Below are positions 41,581 through 54,726 of a stretch of DNA of 64,000 nt, piece after piece. Position 1 is the stretch's first letter. Each line of letters begins with the position of its first letter. The position numbers and the translations under genes are program-made. The notes beneath the pieces are model-generated. The model did no database searches, was not told where the DNA came from, and worked only from the letters and a program-made list of their open reading frames with translations. Source of the stretch: Comamonas sp009360615 (lineage in GTDB: Bacteria > Pseudomonadota > Gammaproteobacteria > Burkholderiales > Burkholderiaceae_C); NCBI RefSeq assembly GCF_035784015.1, contig NZ_JALKOW010000004.1. One strand, 5' to 3'.

Positions 41581-41743
41581 GCTCAGATTTTGCCAAGAGT
41601 CATCGTCTCATGCCCAGGTTCACTAAATCACCGCCGGGCAAAAGAGAGGAAATAAAACCGTAGATTGTCCGTGAACCTGGATCATCTGGTCACACCCAAG
41701 CCTGTCTGACTATCATGGAGAGTTTTCCCCGTCTGGAGCGCCC

Positions 41744-44812
<3,069 letters not shown>

Positions 44813-44866
44813 CCAAGCACAGCCAGCCATGCAGGGCCACGACCGGCGATACTGAGGAGAAAAGCA

Positions 44867-46039
44867 ATGCAGAAAGATGTCTGGGATTTCGTCATCGTAG
44901 GGGCCGGCATGGCCGGAGCCTCCGCCGCCTGGCAGCTGGCCCAGTCGGGGGGGATCTCGCCGCCTTCCGTGCTGGTGCTGGAGCGCGAATCCCAGCCCGG
45001 CTATCACACCACCGGCCGCTCGGCTGCACTGTTTGAAGAGCATTACGGCCCCGCCCAGGTGCAGGCCCTGACCCGCGCCAGCCGCGCCTTCTACGATGCG
45101 CCGCCGGTCGGCTTCGCCGAAGCCCCCCTCCTCACGCCGCGCGGCGTGCTCTATGTGGGCACGGCCGGCCAACGGGATCTCGTGGATGCCGCCTATGCCG
45201 AGGCCCTGGTTCACTCCCCTGGTGCCCGTCGCCTGAACGCCGAGCAGCTCAAGGCCCTGGTTCCGGTGCTCGACACCGAGGTGCTGGTGGACGGCTTTCT
45301 GGACGCCGGCGCGCGCGACATCGATGTGCACGGCCTGCACCAGGGCTATATCCGCGGCCTGCGCCAGCGTGGCGGCGACCTGTGGTGCAACGCCGAAGTC
45401 CAGGCCATCACCCGGGTCGGCGATTGCTGGCATGTCGCATTGCCCCAGGGCCGTAGCATTCGTGCCAGGGTCATCGTCAACGCCGCCGGGGCCTGGGTGG
45501 ATGTCGTGGCCGCGATGGTGGGAGCGGCTCCCATCGGCATCACCCCGAAACGCCGCAGCGCCTTCACCTTCCCGGCCCCCGAAGGTATGGACGCCACGCA
45601 ATGGCCCGCCATCATCAGTGCCGACGAGAGCTGGTATATCAAGCCCGACGCCGGGCAGTTGCTGGGCTCGCCCGCCAATGCAGACCCCGTGGCGCCGCAC
45701 GATGTGGTTCCCGAGGAACTGGACATTGCCACCGGCATCTATCACATCGAGGAGGCCACCACCCTGCAAATCCGCCGTCCCTCGCATACCTGGGCCGGCC
45801 TGCGCAGCTTTGTCGCCGATGGCGAGCTGGTGATCGGCTGGGACGCATCGCCCACGCCCGTGCCGGGCTTCTTCTGGGTTGCCGCCCAGGGCGGCTACGG
45901 CATCCAGAGCGCCGCCGGCTACAGCCTGCTGGCGCGCAATCTGCTGCTCGGGGAAACGCTGGATGCGGCGCTCGCCGCGCAGAAGGTGAATGTGGGGGCA
46001 GTGTCGCCTGCGCGGTGCCAGCGAGTGCATCAGGATTGA
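44867..46039 (+). CDS. FAD-dependent oxidoreductase of the DAO family (D-arginine-dehydrogenase-like)
   Basis: 390 residues. The Rossmann FAD motif is FVIVGAGMAGASAAWQLAQS, the acidic ribose-binding residue is in LVLERESQPG, and GYHTTGRSAALFEEHYGP resembles the active-site loop of D-arginine dehydrogenase DauA. The C-terminal GG-doublet substrate region includes WAGLRSFVADGELVIGWD and WVAAQGGYGIQSAAGYS. Such enzymes oxidise D-amino acids, sarcosine or 2-hydroxy acids; the particular substrate cannot be set. It lies 54 bp after uvrA on the same strand with its own GAGGAG ribosome site. A hairpin GAGGGCGGG/CCCGCCCTC at 46088-46111 lies past its end. Confidence 0.88.
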   Translation: MQKDVWDFVIVGAGMAGASAAWQLAQSGGISPPSVLVLERESQPGYHTTGRSAALFEEHYGPAQVQALTRASRAFYDAPPVGFAEAPLLTPRGVLYVGTAGQRDLVDAAYAEALVHSPGARRLNAEQLKALVPVLDTEVLVDGFLDAGARDIDVHGLHQGYIRGLRQRGGDLWCNAEVQAITRVGDCWHVALPQGRSIRARVIVNAAGAWVDVVAAMVGAAPIGITPKRRSAFTFPAPEGMDATQWPAIISADESWYIKPDAGQLLGSPANADPVAPHDVVPEELDIATGIYHIEEATTLQIRRPSHTWAGLRSFVADGELVIGWDASPTPVPGFFWVAAQGGYGIQSAAGYSLLARNLLLGETLDAALAAQKVNVGAVSPARCQRVHQD

Positions 46040-46136
46040 TGGCGGGCAGCGCTTGATGAGTTGGGGCTATAGCCTGATTCCCGTGCTGAGGGCGGGTCTC
46101 GGCCCGCCCTCTGTCCTGCAATCAGCAGATAAAACA

Positions 46137-46171
46137 AAAACGGCCTGTGCCCCGGAGGCACAAGCCGTTTT
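46137..46171. terminator. Terminator between the FAD oxidoreductase and Bug receptor genes
   Basis: Stem AAAACGGC-c-TGTGCC / GGCACA-a-GCCGTTTT with loop CCCGGA (approximately); on the minus strand it is followed by TGTTTTATC. It is placed to end the leftward Bug gene and can act in both directions. Confidence 0.8.
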
Positions 46172-46212
46172 CCAACCGAGGCGACCTCAGTTCACCACGA
46201 GTCCACGCAAGA

Positions 46213-47196
46213 TCAGTTCTCGATATGTGCGAACTGCACGATCTTGGAGTACTTGGCAATTTCGGTGTTGATGTACTTGCCGGCATCCACCTTGGGATCG
46301 GCCACCACATTGCCGGTCTCTTCCATCTTCTTGCGGAACTCGGGCGAAGCCATGGTCTCTTCCAGCGCCTTCTTCAGCTTGGCGGCAATGGGGGCGGGCA
46401 GTCCCTTGGGCGCCATCAACGCAAACCAGCTGTTGATGTCCACGTTCTTGAACTGGGGCAGCTCGGACAGTGCCGGAATATCGGGGGTGATGGCCGAGCG
46501 CTTGGCCTCGGTCGTACCCAGGGCCACGACCTTGCCGGCCTTGATATGGGGCAGGCCCGAGGACAGCACGAACACACCGAACTCGATGTTGTTGCCCACC
46601 AGGTCGGTGGTCAGCGGAGCGACGCCCTTGTAAGGCACATGGGTCATGTGCAGCTTGCCCTGCTCCTTGACCAGCTCCCCGGCCAGGTGCAGCGCCGTGC
46701 CCACGCCGGAGCTGCCATAGCTGAACTTGTCCGGGTTCTTGGACACCAGGCTGACGAACTCGGCCGCATTCTTCACGCCGGCCTTGTGCGATGCGACCAG
46801 CACCATGGGCTGCGAGCCCACCAGACCGATGGGTGTGAAATCGCCGATGTTGTACTTCACGGCCTTGTTGATGAGCCTGGCAATCGCCAGCTCATTGTTG
46901 GCGCCCACCATGATGGTGTAACCGTCAGCAGGCGCCTTGGCCACTTTTTGCGCACCGATGGCGCCACCGGCACCGCCCAGGTTTTCCACCACCACGGGCT
47001 GGCCCAGCTGCTTGGCCAGGCCATCGGCGACCAGACGTCCCACCAGGTCGGTGCTGCCGCCTGCCGGGTAGCCAACGACCATGGTGATGGCCTTGCTGGG
47101 ATAGTTGTCGGCGGCGATGGCCGGCACTGCCACGGCAGCGCCCAGCAGCAGGCCCGCGGCGATGGCGGTGCGGCGGAGGATGTTTGTGTTCTGCAT
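46213..47196 (-). CDS. Bug-family tripartite tricarboxylate (TTT) solute receptor
   Basis: 327-residue periplasmic binding protein. The signal peptide RTAIAAGLLLGAAVAVPAIAA is cut near residue 28. The mature part starts DNYPSKAITMVVGYPAGGST with the Bug signature VVGYPAGGSTDLVGR, then VVENLGGAGGAIGAQKVAKA and GYTIMVGANNELA. Its fold places two conserved water molecules around a carboxylate ligand in known members. It is an orphan receptor without TctA/TctB membrane partners nearby, as is usual in Bordetella and Comamonas. The LysR-type gene 204 bp upstream on the same strand may regulate it. Confidence 0.93.
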   Translation of the reverse strand: MQNTNILRRTAIAAGLLLGAAVAVPAIAADNYPSKAITMVVGYPAGGSTDLVGRLVADGLAKQLGQPVVVENLGGAGGAIGAQKVAKAPADGYTIMVGANNELAIARLINKAVKYNIGDFTPIGLVGSQPMVLVASHKAGVKNAAEFVSLVSKNPDKFSYGSSGVGTALHLAGELVKEQGKLHMTHVPYKGVAPLTTDLVGNNIEFGVFVLSSGLPHIKAGKVVALGTTEAKRSAITPDIPALSELPQFKNVDINSWFALMAPKGLPAPIAAKLKKALEETMASPEFRKKMEETGNVVADPKVDAGKYINTEIAKYSKIVQFAHIEN

Positions 47197-47400
47197 GAAA
47201 CTATTCCGAATCTGTATGGGTCGATTGTCCGAATACGGAGAAAACCTTTTAATGCCGATATGGCACATTTCCGTGCCATTTCAGCACATCACAATATTTC
47301 TGAGGAAACCGAGGACATCCAGCTCCCCCCTCGCCCGATGTCCACGATGGCGGCCAGGACTTCAATTCTGGCGAAGGGCCAGGTCGGAGTGAATGCTCAG

Positions 47401-48309
47401 TTACTGACCGGTGATATCGGTCCAGAACTGCTCCGCCGCCGTGCTCAGGCGGCGCTTGGGCCGGTAGAGCCTCACATCGAAATGCACATCCAGGCTGCCG
47501 TCGCCGGCCAGCGCCAGACGACCGTCCTGGCAGTCGCGCTGCACCATGGACCAGGGCATCCAGGCCACACCCAGGCCCTTGAGCACATACTCGTAATTGG
47601 CATCCGCCGAATCGCATTCGAGGCAGCGGCGCAGGCGTGGCCACAGCGGATGGCTGGCCAGATGGTCTTCGACCAGTCGCCCCAGTGCCATGCTGTGCGA
47701 GAAAGCCAGATAAGGCACGGGGCTGGCGCCGGGCAGCAGTGCCTGCGCCAGCGCAAACAGGGGCTTGCCTTCGGCATCGGCCCGCGCCACGGGCACCAGC
47801 TTGTCGCTCATCACCGTCAGATAGCTGAACTGGCGACCATCCAGCCGCACGGCGATCGCCGCGTGATGGTAGAGCAGGGCAAAGCTGACCTCGCCGCGCT
47901 GCAGCATGTGCACGGTTTCGTCGAGTGTGCGGGTGACGATGCGCATCTCTGCCGACTGCAGCACGCTGCCGTAGCGCGCCAGCCAGTCGGCCACGATGGT
48001 GCGCGCCAGCGTCCGTCCCGTGGCCAGCGTGATCACATGGGCCTGACGGCCGGCCACGGCCTGCAGCTCGTCATGCGACTGGGCCAGGGTGCGCACCATC
48101 TGCTCGGCGGTGTCGCGAAAGGCTTCGCCGGCCGGAGTGAGACGAACCGGCCCTCCGCCCGCTTCGATCAGCGGCGTCCCGGCCCATGCCTCGAGCGCAC
48201 GGATGCGCCGGCCGAACGCCGGATGAGTGACATGGCGCAACTCTGCCGCACGCGTGAAGCTGCGCTCCTGGGCCAGCAGCAGAAAGTCTTCCAGCCATTT
48301 GCTTTGCAT
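47401..48309 (-). CDS. LysR-type transcriptional regulator
   Basis: 302 residues. The N-terminal winged HTH reads WLEDFLLLAQERSFTRAAEL then HVTHPAFGRRIRALEAWAGT, with HPAFGRRIR as recognition helix in place of the commoner QPAVSRQIR. The inducer-binding domain spans about 90-300. It lies upstream of the Bug receptor on the same strand rather than divergent, and 17 bp downstream of pyrF, so it may be co-transcribed with pyrF. Target and ligand are unknown; a carboxylate sensed together with the Bug protein is a reasonable guess. Confidence 0.9.
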   Translation of the reverse strand: MQSKWLEDFLLLAQERSFTRAAELRHVTHPAFGRRIRALEAWAGTPLIEAGGGPVRLTPAGEAFRDTAEQMVRTLAQSHDELQAVAGRQAHVITLATGRTLARTIVADWLARYGSVLQSAEMRIVTRTLDETVHMLQRGEVSFALLYHHAAIAVRLDGRQFSYLTVMSDKLVPVARADAEGKPLFALAQALLPGASPVPYLAFSHSMALGRLVEDHLASHPLWPRLRRCLECDSADANYEYVLKGLGVAWMPWSMVQRDCQDGRLALAGDGSLDVHFDVRLYRPKRRLSTAAEQFWTDITGQ

Positions 48310-48326
48310 GGCCAGAGCGCCCTGAC

Positions 48327-49154
48327 TCAGCTACGCGCAGCCGCCTGCAGCGTGGCGCGCGTGGCGATGGCTGCGGCACGTGCAGCCTCGGCGAAGTCAT
48401 CGCCCTGGCCGGCGTACAGGATGGCGCGCGAGGAGTTGATGATGATGGGACCGCCGCCGATGCGTGCGGCCTTGACGGTTGCCACGGCATCGCCCCCCTG
48501 CGCACCCACGCCGGGAATCAGCAATGGCAGCGTGGGGGCCACGGCACGCACGCGCTCGATCTCGCTGGGGCGCGTTGCTCCCACCACCAGGCCGAGCTGG
48601 CCGTTGGTATTCCAGGGACCCTGGGCCAGCTTGGCCACATGCTCGAACAGATGGGGGTTGCCGGGCACATCGGCCAGGGTCTGGGCCTGCAGGTCGTCCC
48701 CTCCGGGGTTGGAGGTGCGGCACAGCAGGAAAGCACCCTTGCCCTCGTACTTGAGGTAGGGGGTGATGGAGTCGAAGCCCATGAAGGGCGAGAGCGTCAC
48801 GGCATCGGCGCCATAGCGCTCGAAGGCCTCCTTGGCGTATTGCTCGGCGGTGGAGCCGATATCTCCTCGTTTGGCATCCAGAATCACAGGCACATGGGGT
48901 GCCACACGGCGCATGTGCGCCATCAGCCTTTCGAGCTGGTCCTCGGCACGGTGAGCGGCAAAGTAGGCGATCTGGGGCTTGAAGCTGTTGACCAGATCAT
49001 GGGTGGCATCAACGATGGCTGCACAGAAGTCGTAGATCCTGGACGCATCGCCCTGCATGGCGCCGGGAAACCGGCTGGGTTCAGGGTCCAGACCCACGCA
49101 CAGCATGGAGTCATTGCGCGTGGACGCGTCGCGCAGCATGTCGATGAAAGTCAT
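48327..49154 (-). CDS. pyrF: Orotidine-5'-phosphate decarboxylase (type 2)
   Basis: PyrF catalyses the last step of UMP synthesis, OMP to UMP plus CO2. The 275-residue protein is the long type 2 form. The substrate-binding start is LCVGLDPEPSRFPGAM, the catalytic Lys-Asp array is PVILDAKRGDIGSTAEQYAK, and the closing barrel motifs are GLVVGATRPSEIERVR and LLIPGVGAQGGDAVATVKAA. The ATG at 49152-49154 before TFIDMLRDA gives the standard N terminus. The LysR gene follows it by 17 bp. Confidence 0.96.
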   Translation of the reverse strand: MTFIDMLRDASTRNDSMLCVGLDPEPSRFPGAMQGDASRIYDFCAAIVDATHDLVNSFKPQIAYFAAHRAEDQLERLMAHMRRVAPHVPVILDAKRGDIGSTAEQYAKEAFERYGADAVTLSPFMGFDSITPYLKYEGKGAFLLCRTSNPGGDDLQAQTLADVPGNPHLFEHVAKLAQGPWNTNGQLGLVVGATRPSEIERVRAVAPTLPLLIPGVGAQGGDAVATVKAARIGGGPIIINSSRAILYAGQGDDFAEAARAAAIATRATLQAAARS

Positions 49155-49277
49155 AAAGCGTGATTTTAGTTGTTCGCCCCTTCCAAGCCCCGCTACAGGT
49201 CTTGCGCCAGGCCGCAAAACAGACGCACACACCAACTCGGTGACACCGGGGAAGCGCCGCCGCGCACCCACGGTGTC

Positions 49278-49344
49278 GTCCCCCTCCCGCGAAGCGAGTG
49301 AGGGGGGAAGCGGCAGGGCCGCCTAGGCGCAGCCACTCAGGGGG
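49278..49344 (+). repeat. Dispersed C/G-rich repeat, family 2, copy B
   Basis: Reads GTCCCCCTCCCGCGAAGCGA, then GTGAGGGGGGAAGCGGCAGG, GCCGCCTAGGCGCAGCCACT and CAGGGGG. It has the same ends and internal GGGGGAAG-CGGC / GCCTAGGCGC block as copy C. It lies between pyrF and the EamA gene. Confidence 0.65.
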
Positions 49345-49377
49345 AGAAAGTCATTCAAGGGGAGATAATCCACACCC

Positions 49378-50262
49378 ATGCCTTCGTTCACGCCCAAACA
49401 GCTCGTTCTTCTTGTCTTGCTCACCATGGTCTGGGGGCTGAACTGGCCGGTCATGAAGCTCGGCGTACAGCATTTCCCGCCGCTGAGCTTTCGCATGGCC
49501 AGCATGTGGGTGGGTCTGCCCATTCTGGCGCTCTTCGTCGCCACAAAGGGCCTGCCGCTGAGCATACCGCGCAGCTACTGGGGCGAGCTGGCCAAGCTCT
49601 CGCTGTTCAACATGGTGCTCTGGCACTGCCTGATCATCATTGCCATCCCGACGCTGTCCAGCGGGCGGGCGGCGATTCTGGGCTACACCATGCCCATCTT
49701 CTCGGCCGTATTCGGCAGCCTGTTCTTCCGGGAGCGGCTGGGCGCACGCGCCTGGGCCGGCGTGGGAGCGGCCCTTGCCGGCGTGCTGCTGCTGCTGTGG
49801 CATGAGGTTGGCGCCCTGGGCAGCAAGCCCCTGGGCGTGCTGCTGATGCTGGTGGCCGCCGCCGGCTGGGCCTGGGGCACGCAGCTGTTGCGCCGCACGG
49901 AGGTGCCGGTACCGCTGATGACGCTGTCGCTGTGGATGGTGACCATCACCACCGTGGTACTGACCGTGCTGGCCTTTGTTTTCGAGCGAGGACAGTGGCA
50001 TGCGCCCGACCAGAGCGCGCTGGCTGCCATCGCTTTCAATGGTGTTCTGGTGCTGGGCTTTGCCCAGGCCGTGTGGTTCTATCTGGCGCGCAGCCTTCCC
50101 CCCGTGGCGTCCACGCTGAGCGTGATGATGATTCCGGTGCTGGGCGTGTTTGCGGGTGCCTGGTGGCTGGGCGAGATCCTGCACTGGCAGGACTGGACCG
50201 CCGTCTGCCTGATGGTGGTGGCCATTGCCTCGGTGCTCTGGCCAGCCAGGGACAGCCGTTAG
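49378..50262 (+). CDS. EamA-family (DMT) transporter
   Basis: 294 residues with ten helices in two EamA repeats. The first opens LVLLVLLTMVWGLNWPVMKL with the SFRMASMWVG block; the second starts KPLGVLLMLVAAAGWAWGTQ and ends with VASTLSVMMIPVLGVFAGAW. Members export metabolites or amino acids; the substrate is not predictable. The stop codon overlaps the stop of the convergent reductase gene by 4 bp (50259-50262). A family 2 repeat immediately precedes it. Confidence 0.92.
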   Translation: MPSFTPKQLVLLVLLTMVWGLNWPVMKLGVQHFPPLSFRMASMWVGLPILALFVATKGLPLSIPRSYWGELAKLSLFNMVLWHCLIIIAIPTLSSGRAAILGYTMPIFSAVFGSLFFRERLGARAWAGVGAALAGVLLLLWHEVGALGSKPLGVLLMLVAAAGWAWGTQLLRRTEVPVPLMTLSLWMVTITTVVLTVLAFVFERGQWHAPDQSALAAIAFNGVLVLGFAQAVWFYLARSLPPVASTLSVMMIPVLGVFAGAWWLGEILHWQDWTAVCLMVVAIASVLWPARDSR

Positions 50263-50828
50263 CTTTCCGGCTGCTGCGCCCTGCACACGGTGTAGCGCAG
50301 CTCTGCCATGCCGCGGCCCATCTGCTGCACGGACTGCAACTGCAGCACCGGACTCAGCAACCGGCGCGGCAACAGAGGCTTGCCCTGACCCAGAGTGGCC
50401 GAGCCGATCTGCACGATCACCTCGTCCAGCAGACCCGCGTCATGAAACTGGCCTGCCAGGTCTCCACCGCCCACGATCCAGAGGTTCTTGTCCCCGGCCT
50501 CCGCCCTCATGCATGTCTGCACGGGCCGCACATCGCCGCTGACAAAGCGCACATCGGCACCCTCGATCAACGGCAGCCGTCGGCTGGAGAAAACCCATGC
50601 AGGCTGCGCATATGGCCAGGCCGCGCCGGTCTCGCGCTTCACCGCGTCGGCGTTGCGGACCATCCATTCATAGGTGGCCGAGCCCATGGCCAGCGCACCG
50701 ACCTGGGCAATGAAGCCTGGATAGCTGGACTGCGTCAGGCTGCCCAGGGGAAACAGCCAGTCCAGAGAGTCGTCCTCGGTGGCAAGAAACCCGTCCAGGC
50801 TGGAGGCGGTGTAGTACTGAGTCTTCAT
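50259..50828 (-). CDS. Dihydrofolate-reductase-fold (RibD C-terminal) family protein
   Basis: 189 residues. It starts MKTQYYTASSLDGFLATEDD, the typical opening of RibD-C/YyaP-like reductases, followed by MGSATYEWMVRN and the NADPH-binding GDKNLWIVGGGDLAGQFHDA. It ends with LDEVIVQIGSATLGQGKPLL. These are stand-alone reductases with unknown substrates, distinct from FolA. The ATG at 50826-50828 gives the family length; upstream codons in the same frame belong to a decayed region. It is convergent with the EamA gene. Confidence 0.9.
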   Translation of the reverse strand: MKTQYYTASSLDGFLATEDDSLDWLFPLGSLTQSSYPGFIAQVGALAMGSATYEWMVRNADAVKRETGAAWPYAQPAWVFSSRRLPLIEGADVRFVSGDVRPVQTCMRAEAGDKNLWIVGGGDLAGQFHDAGLLDEVIVQIGSATLGQGKPLLPRRLLSPVLQLQSVQQMGRGMAELRYTVCRAQQPES

Positions 50829-51273
50829 GATGGCGCATAGTGTGCCCTGGCCGCGCCGGCCCGGGCGGCAGCCCGCCTGCCCTCCGAAGAAGAACAGGCC
50901 CGGCAGCGACCAGGGATCGTCTTCCCTGGTCCACCGGAGCGATATTGCGCGCCCTGGCCGACAGGATGGCGCACAGCGGCCCCTGGTCTTCGCGGCAGGA
51001 GAGCACTTCCTGCCCGATCCACGGGCTAGCAAGCTTGAGCCATCGGCAGCGGCCAGGTATTGGATGCTGTAGCCCACGGTGGCCTTGGCCCATCCCGGCG
51101 GGCGACACGGCGGCAATCAGGCCCAGACTCTCATCGTGGCGAGTGGCGTGCACGGACACACCCGACAGGCCGGCAAGGTCCGAACTCTGCTGGGCGACCG
51201 GGCTCACAAGCCCCGGGATGGGCAATGGATGGAGGCCATGTTCACACCGTGTGTCGTCCACGCTACGGCCATC
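50829..51273. other. Region without an intact gene, possible gene remnant
   Basis: About 445 bp. On the minus strand two frames show protein-like stretches (LSGVSVHATRHDESLGLIAA in one, ATVGYSIQYLAAADGSSLLA in the other) that break at about 51095-51125, as expected for a frameshifted old gene. I do not recognise a family with confidence; the first stretch faintly recalls the end of a LuxR autoinducer-binding domain. No start or ribosome site fits. Confidence 0.3.
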
Positions 51274-51306
51274 AAAAAACGCACCGTGTCGCCACGGTGC
51301 GTTTTT
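51274..51306 (-). terminator. Terminator of the second terC gene
   Basis: Stem AAAAACGCACCGTG / CACGGTGCGTTTTT with loop TCGC, 25 bp past the stop codon of the leftward TerC gene; T-rich on both strands. Confidence 0.88.
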
Positions 51307-51330
51307 CGGGAGATGGGATTGTCGGGGCGA

Positions 51331-52023
51331 TCAGGCCGCAGCGATTTCCTTCTTCGCAGAGCGCGCCTGCATGAACTTGCCCAGTCCGACCACCAGCACG
51401 GCGCCGGCAGCAGCGGCGGCATAGTGCAGCCAGGGGTGAGCCATGGTGTAGCCATGCAGCAGGTTGTCGTTGACGATGGTCTCGCCACCCACCCAGCCGA
51501 TCAGCGCAGCGCCCAGCGTGACGATGACAGGGAAGCGCTCCATGAGCTTGATCATCAGCGTGGAGCCGAAGATCACCAGGGGAATGGAAATGGCCAGACC
51601 CAGGATCAGCAGCACCATATTGCCCTGGGCGGTAGCCGCCACGGCAATCACGTTGTCCAGGCTCATCACCAGGTCGGCAATCAGGATGGTACGGATGGCG
51701 GTCATCATGGAGCCATGGCCCTTGGCCTCGCCTTCACCGTCTTCGTCGCCGGTCAGCAGCTGATAGCCGATCCACAGCAGCAGGCAGCCGCCCACGACCT
51801 GCAGGAAGGAGAGTTCCAGCAGCTTGGCTGCCACCACGGTCAGCACGATACGCAGCACCACGGCAGCGCCGGAGCCGAACATGATGGCTTTCTTCTGCTG
51901 TTCAGGGGGAAGCGAGCGCGCGGCCAGCGCGATGACCACGGCGTTGTCGCCGGAGAGGATGATGTTGATCCAGATGATCTTCACCAGGCCGATCCAGAAA
52001 TCGGCACTATTGAGAAATTCCAT
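51331..52023 (-). CDS. TerC family membrane protein (second copy)
   Basis: 230 residues, about 7 helices. The motifs are IILSGDNAVVIALAARSLPP and DLVMSLDNVIAVAATAQGN, matching the first TerC protein at 24896 in fold but clearly diverged in sequence (YjbE-like). GGAG lies 7 nt before the ATG at 52021-52023, so the in-frame GTG four codons upstream is not needed. Unlike the first copy no yybP-ykoY riboswitch precedes it; a terminator hairpin occupies that space. It probably handles a metal ion, but under different control. Confidence 0.92.
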   Translation of the reverse strand: MEFLNSADFWIGLVKIIWINIILSGDNAVVIALAARSLPPEQQKKAIMFGSGAAVVLRIVLTVVAAKLLELSFLQVVGGCLLLWIGYQLLTGDEDGEGEAKGHGSMMTAIRTILIADLVMSLDNVIAVAATAQGNMVLLILGLAISIPLVIFGSTLMIKLMERFPVIVTLGAALIGWVGGETIVNDNLLHGYTMAHPWLHYAAAAAGAVLVVGLGKFMQARSAKKEIAAA

Positions 52024-52048
52024 TTGTGACTCCACTGTTTTGAATACG

Positions 52049-52073
52049 AAAGCGCCGCATTGCGCGGCGCTTT
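52049..52073. terminator. Terminator downstream of sucCD
   Basis: Stem AAAGCGCCGC / GCGGCGCTTT, loop ATTGC, about 98 bp past the sucD stop. The plus-strand side is followed by CTTTTAA. It separates sucCD from the leftward terC gene. Confidence 0.75.
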
Positions 52074-52170
52074 CTTTTAAGAGTGGAGGCAGTGTAGGGC
52101 GCGGAGCCCGTCTTGCCAGTTCGTAATACTGCGTAAATTCAACGCCGTATCACGAACTTTCTGCACGGGC

Positions 52171-53070
52171 TTACTTCTTCAGCAGGCCTTGCAGCAGGCG
52201 ACCCATCTCGGAAGGGTTGCGGGTGATGGTGAAGCCGCACTCTTCCATGATGGCCAGCTTGGCGTCAGCCGTGTCGGCGCCACCGGAGATCAGGGCACCG
52301 GCGTGGCCCATGCGCTTGCCGGGAGGCGCTGTCACGCCAGCGATGAAGCCCACGATAGGCTTCTTCATGTTGGCCTTGCACCACTGGGCAGCTTCGGCTT
52401 CGTCGGGACCGCCGATTTCACCGATCATGATCACGGCATCGGTGTCGGGATCGTCGTTGAAGGCGCGCATCACGTCGATGTGCTTCAGACCGTTGATGGG
52501 GTCGCCACCGATACCGACAGCCGAGGACTGGCCAATGCCCAGTTCGGTCAGCTGGGCCACGGCTTCGTAAGTCAGCGTGCCGGAACGGGACACCACGCCC
52601 ACGCGGCCCTTCTTGTGGATGTGACCGGGCATGATGCCGATCTTGATTTCGTCGGGCGTGATCAGACCGGGGCAGTTGGGACCCAGCAGCAGCGTCTTCT
52701 TGCCGCCGGCAGCTTCCTTGGCCTTCATCTTGTTGCGCACTTCCAGCATGTCGCGAACGGGGATGCCTTCGGTGATGCAGATGGCCAGGTCCAGGTCGGC
52801 TTCAACCGCTTCCCAGATGGCAGCAGCAGCGCCTGCCGGAGGCACGTAGATCACGGACACGGTCGCGCCGGTTTCCTTGGCAGCGTCCTTGACGGAACCG
52901 AAGATTGGGATGTCGAAAATCTTTTCGCCAGCCTTCTTGGGGTTCACGCCTGCCACGAAGCAATTCTTGCCGTTCGCGTATTCCTGGCACTTTTCAGTGT
53001 GGAACTGACCGGTCTTGCCAGTGATGCCCTGGGTGATGACCTTGGTGTCTTTGTTGATAAAGATCGACAT
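52171..53070 (-). CDS. sucD: Succinyl-CoA synthetase alpha subunit
   Basis: SucD carries the phospho-histidine of the TCA-cycle enzyme that makes ATP (or GTP) from succinyl-CoA. The 299-residue protein begins MSIFINKDTKVITQGITGKT with the CoA-binding Rossmann domain. The ligase signature is GPNCPGLITPDEIKIGIMPG, and the active-site His is in KRMGHAGALISGGADTADAK (about residue 250). It lies 20 bp after sucC on the same strand, forming the standard sucCD operon. Confidence 0.97.
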   Translation of the reverse strand: MSIFINKDTKVITQGITGKTGQFHTEKCQEYANGKNCFVAGVNPKKAGEKIFDIPIFGSVKDAAKETGATVSVIYVPPAGAAAAIWEAVEADLDLAICITEGIPVRDMLEVRNKMKAKEAAGGKKTLLLGPNCPGLITPDEIKIGIMPGHIHKKGRVGVVSRSGTLTYEAVAQLTELGIGQSSAVGIGGDPINGLKHIDVMRAFNDDPDTDAVIMIGEIGGPDEAEAAQWCKANMKKPIVGFIAGVTAPPGKRMGHAGALISGGADTADAKLAIMEECGFTITRNPSEMGRLLQGLLKK

Positions 53071-53090
53071 GTTTCTATCTCCGGGGCGTA

Positions 53091-54251
<1,161 letters not shown>

Positions 54252-54726
54252 GACTTTGTCTCTCTGAACTGAGGGGAAATACCCGCTTGCCACCGACTCG
54301 GAGAGCCTGGCCATCGGGTTCATATGACATGGCGAGCAGGAATGTACCATGCTGCACCGCGCAAAACGACACCCGAACATGCGCAAAATCCACAATTTCA
54401 CGCATCTTTGTCGTGTTCCGGAAACAGCTGCAATGCCTTGAATTCCTTAGGGAAATGATTCCTACACGATATCTTTTGCTCCCGCAACTTTCTTATGTCT
54501 TATATACGAGTCAAGGACATTGAGGCAGCGGCTGGCAATGTGCTGACAACCGCGAATAGCTGCCAGCTCTACTGGGCCATTCGCACCAGACCTGCCTAAA
54601 AGACGGGCCGTGCGCATGCCTGGCCAGATTCAAGGACAATCACCGCTCGGAAAGCGGCAATGGTGCCGCAGGCAGCGGCATATACCCAACAAAGAAATGC
54701 GCGCGCCGGTGCAGGAGAAAATTGCA
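54252..54726. other. Divergent intergenic region between sucC and argC
   Basis: 475 bp without a supported gene. The AT-rich centre (about 54400-54530) holds the sucCD promoter side and contains the direct repeat TCTTATG-TCTTATA at 54491-54504. A 78-codon plus-strand frame (54287-54523) has no recognisable content. The argC promoter must lie in the right third. Confidence 0.4.

Noticed and set aside
41581..41743. Possible LexA box upstream of uvrA (CTGT at about 41700)
   Set aside because: The right arm does not match ACAG at N8 spacing; more than one mismatch, unlike the site upstream of recA.
50829..51261. LuxR-type quorum-sensing gene remnant
   Set aside because: Only one short stretch (LSGVSVHATRHDESLGLIAA) recalls the family; no DNA-binding motif could be found, so it is left as an unassigned remnant.
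52024..52170. Second yybP-ykoY riboswitch upstream of the second terC gene
   Set aside because: None of the conserved aptamer blocks is present; the space holds a terminator hairpin.
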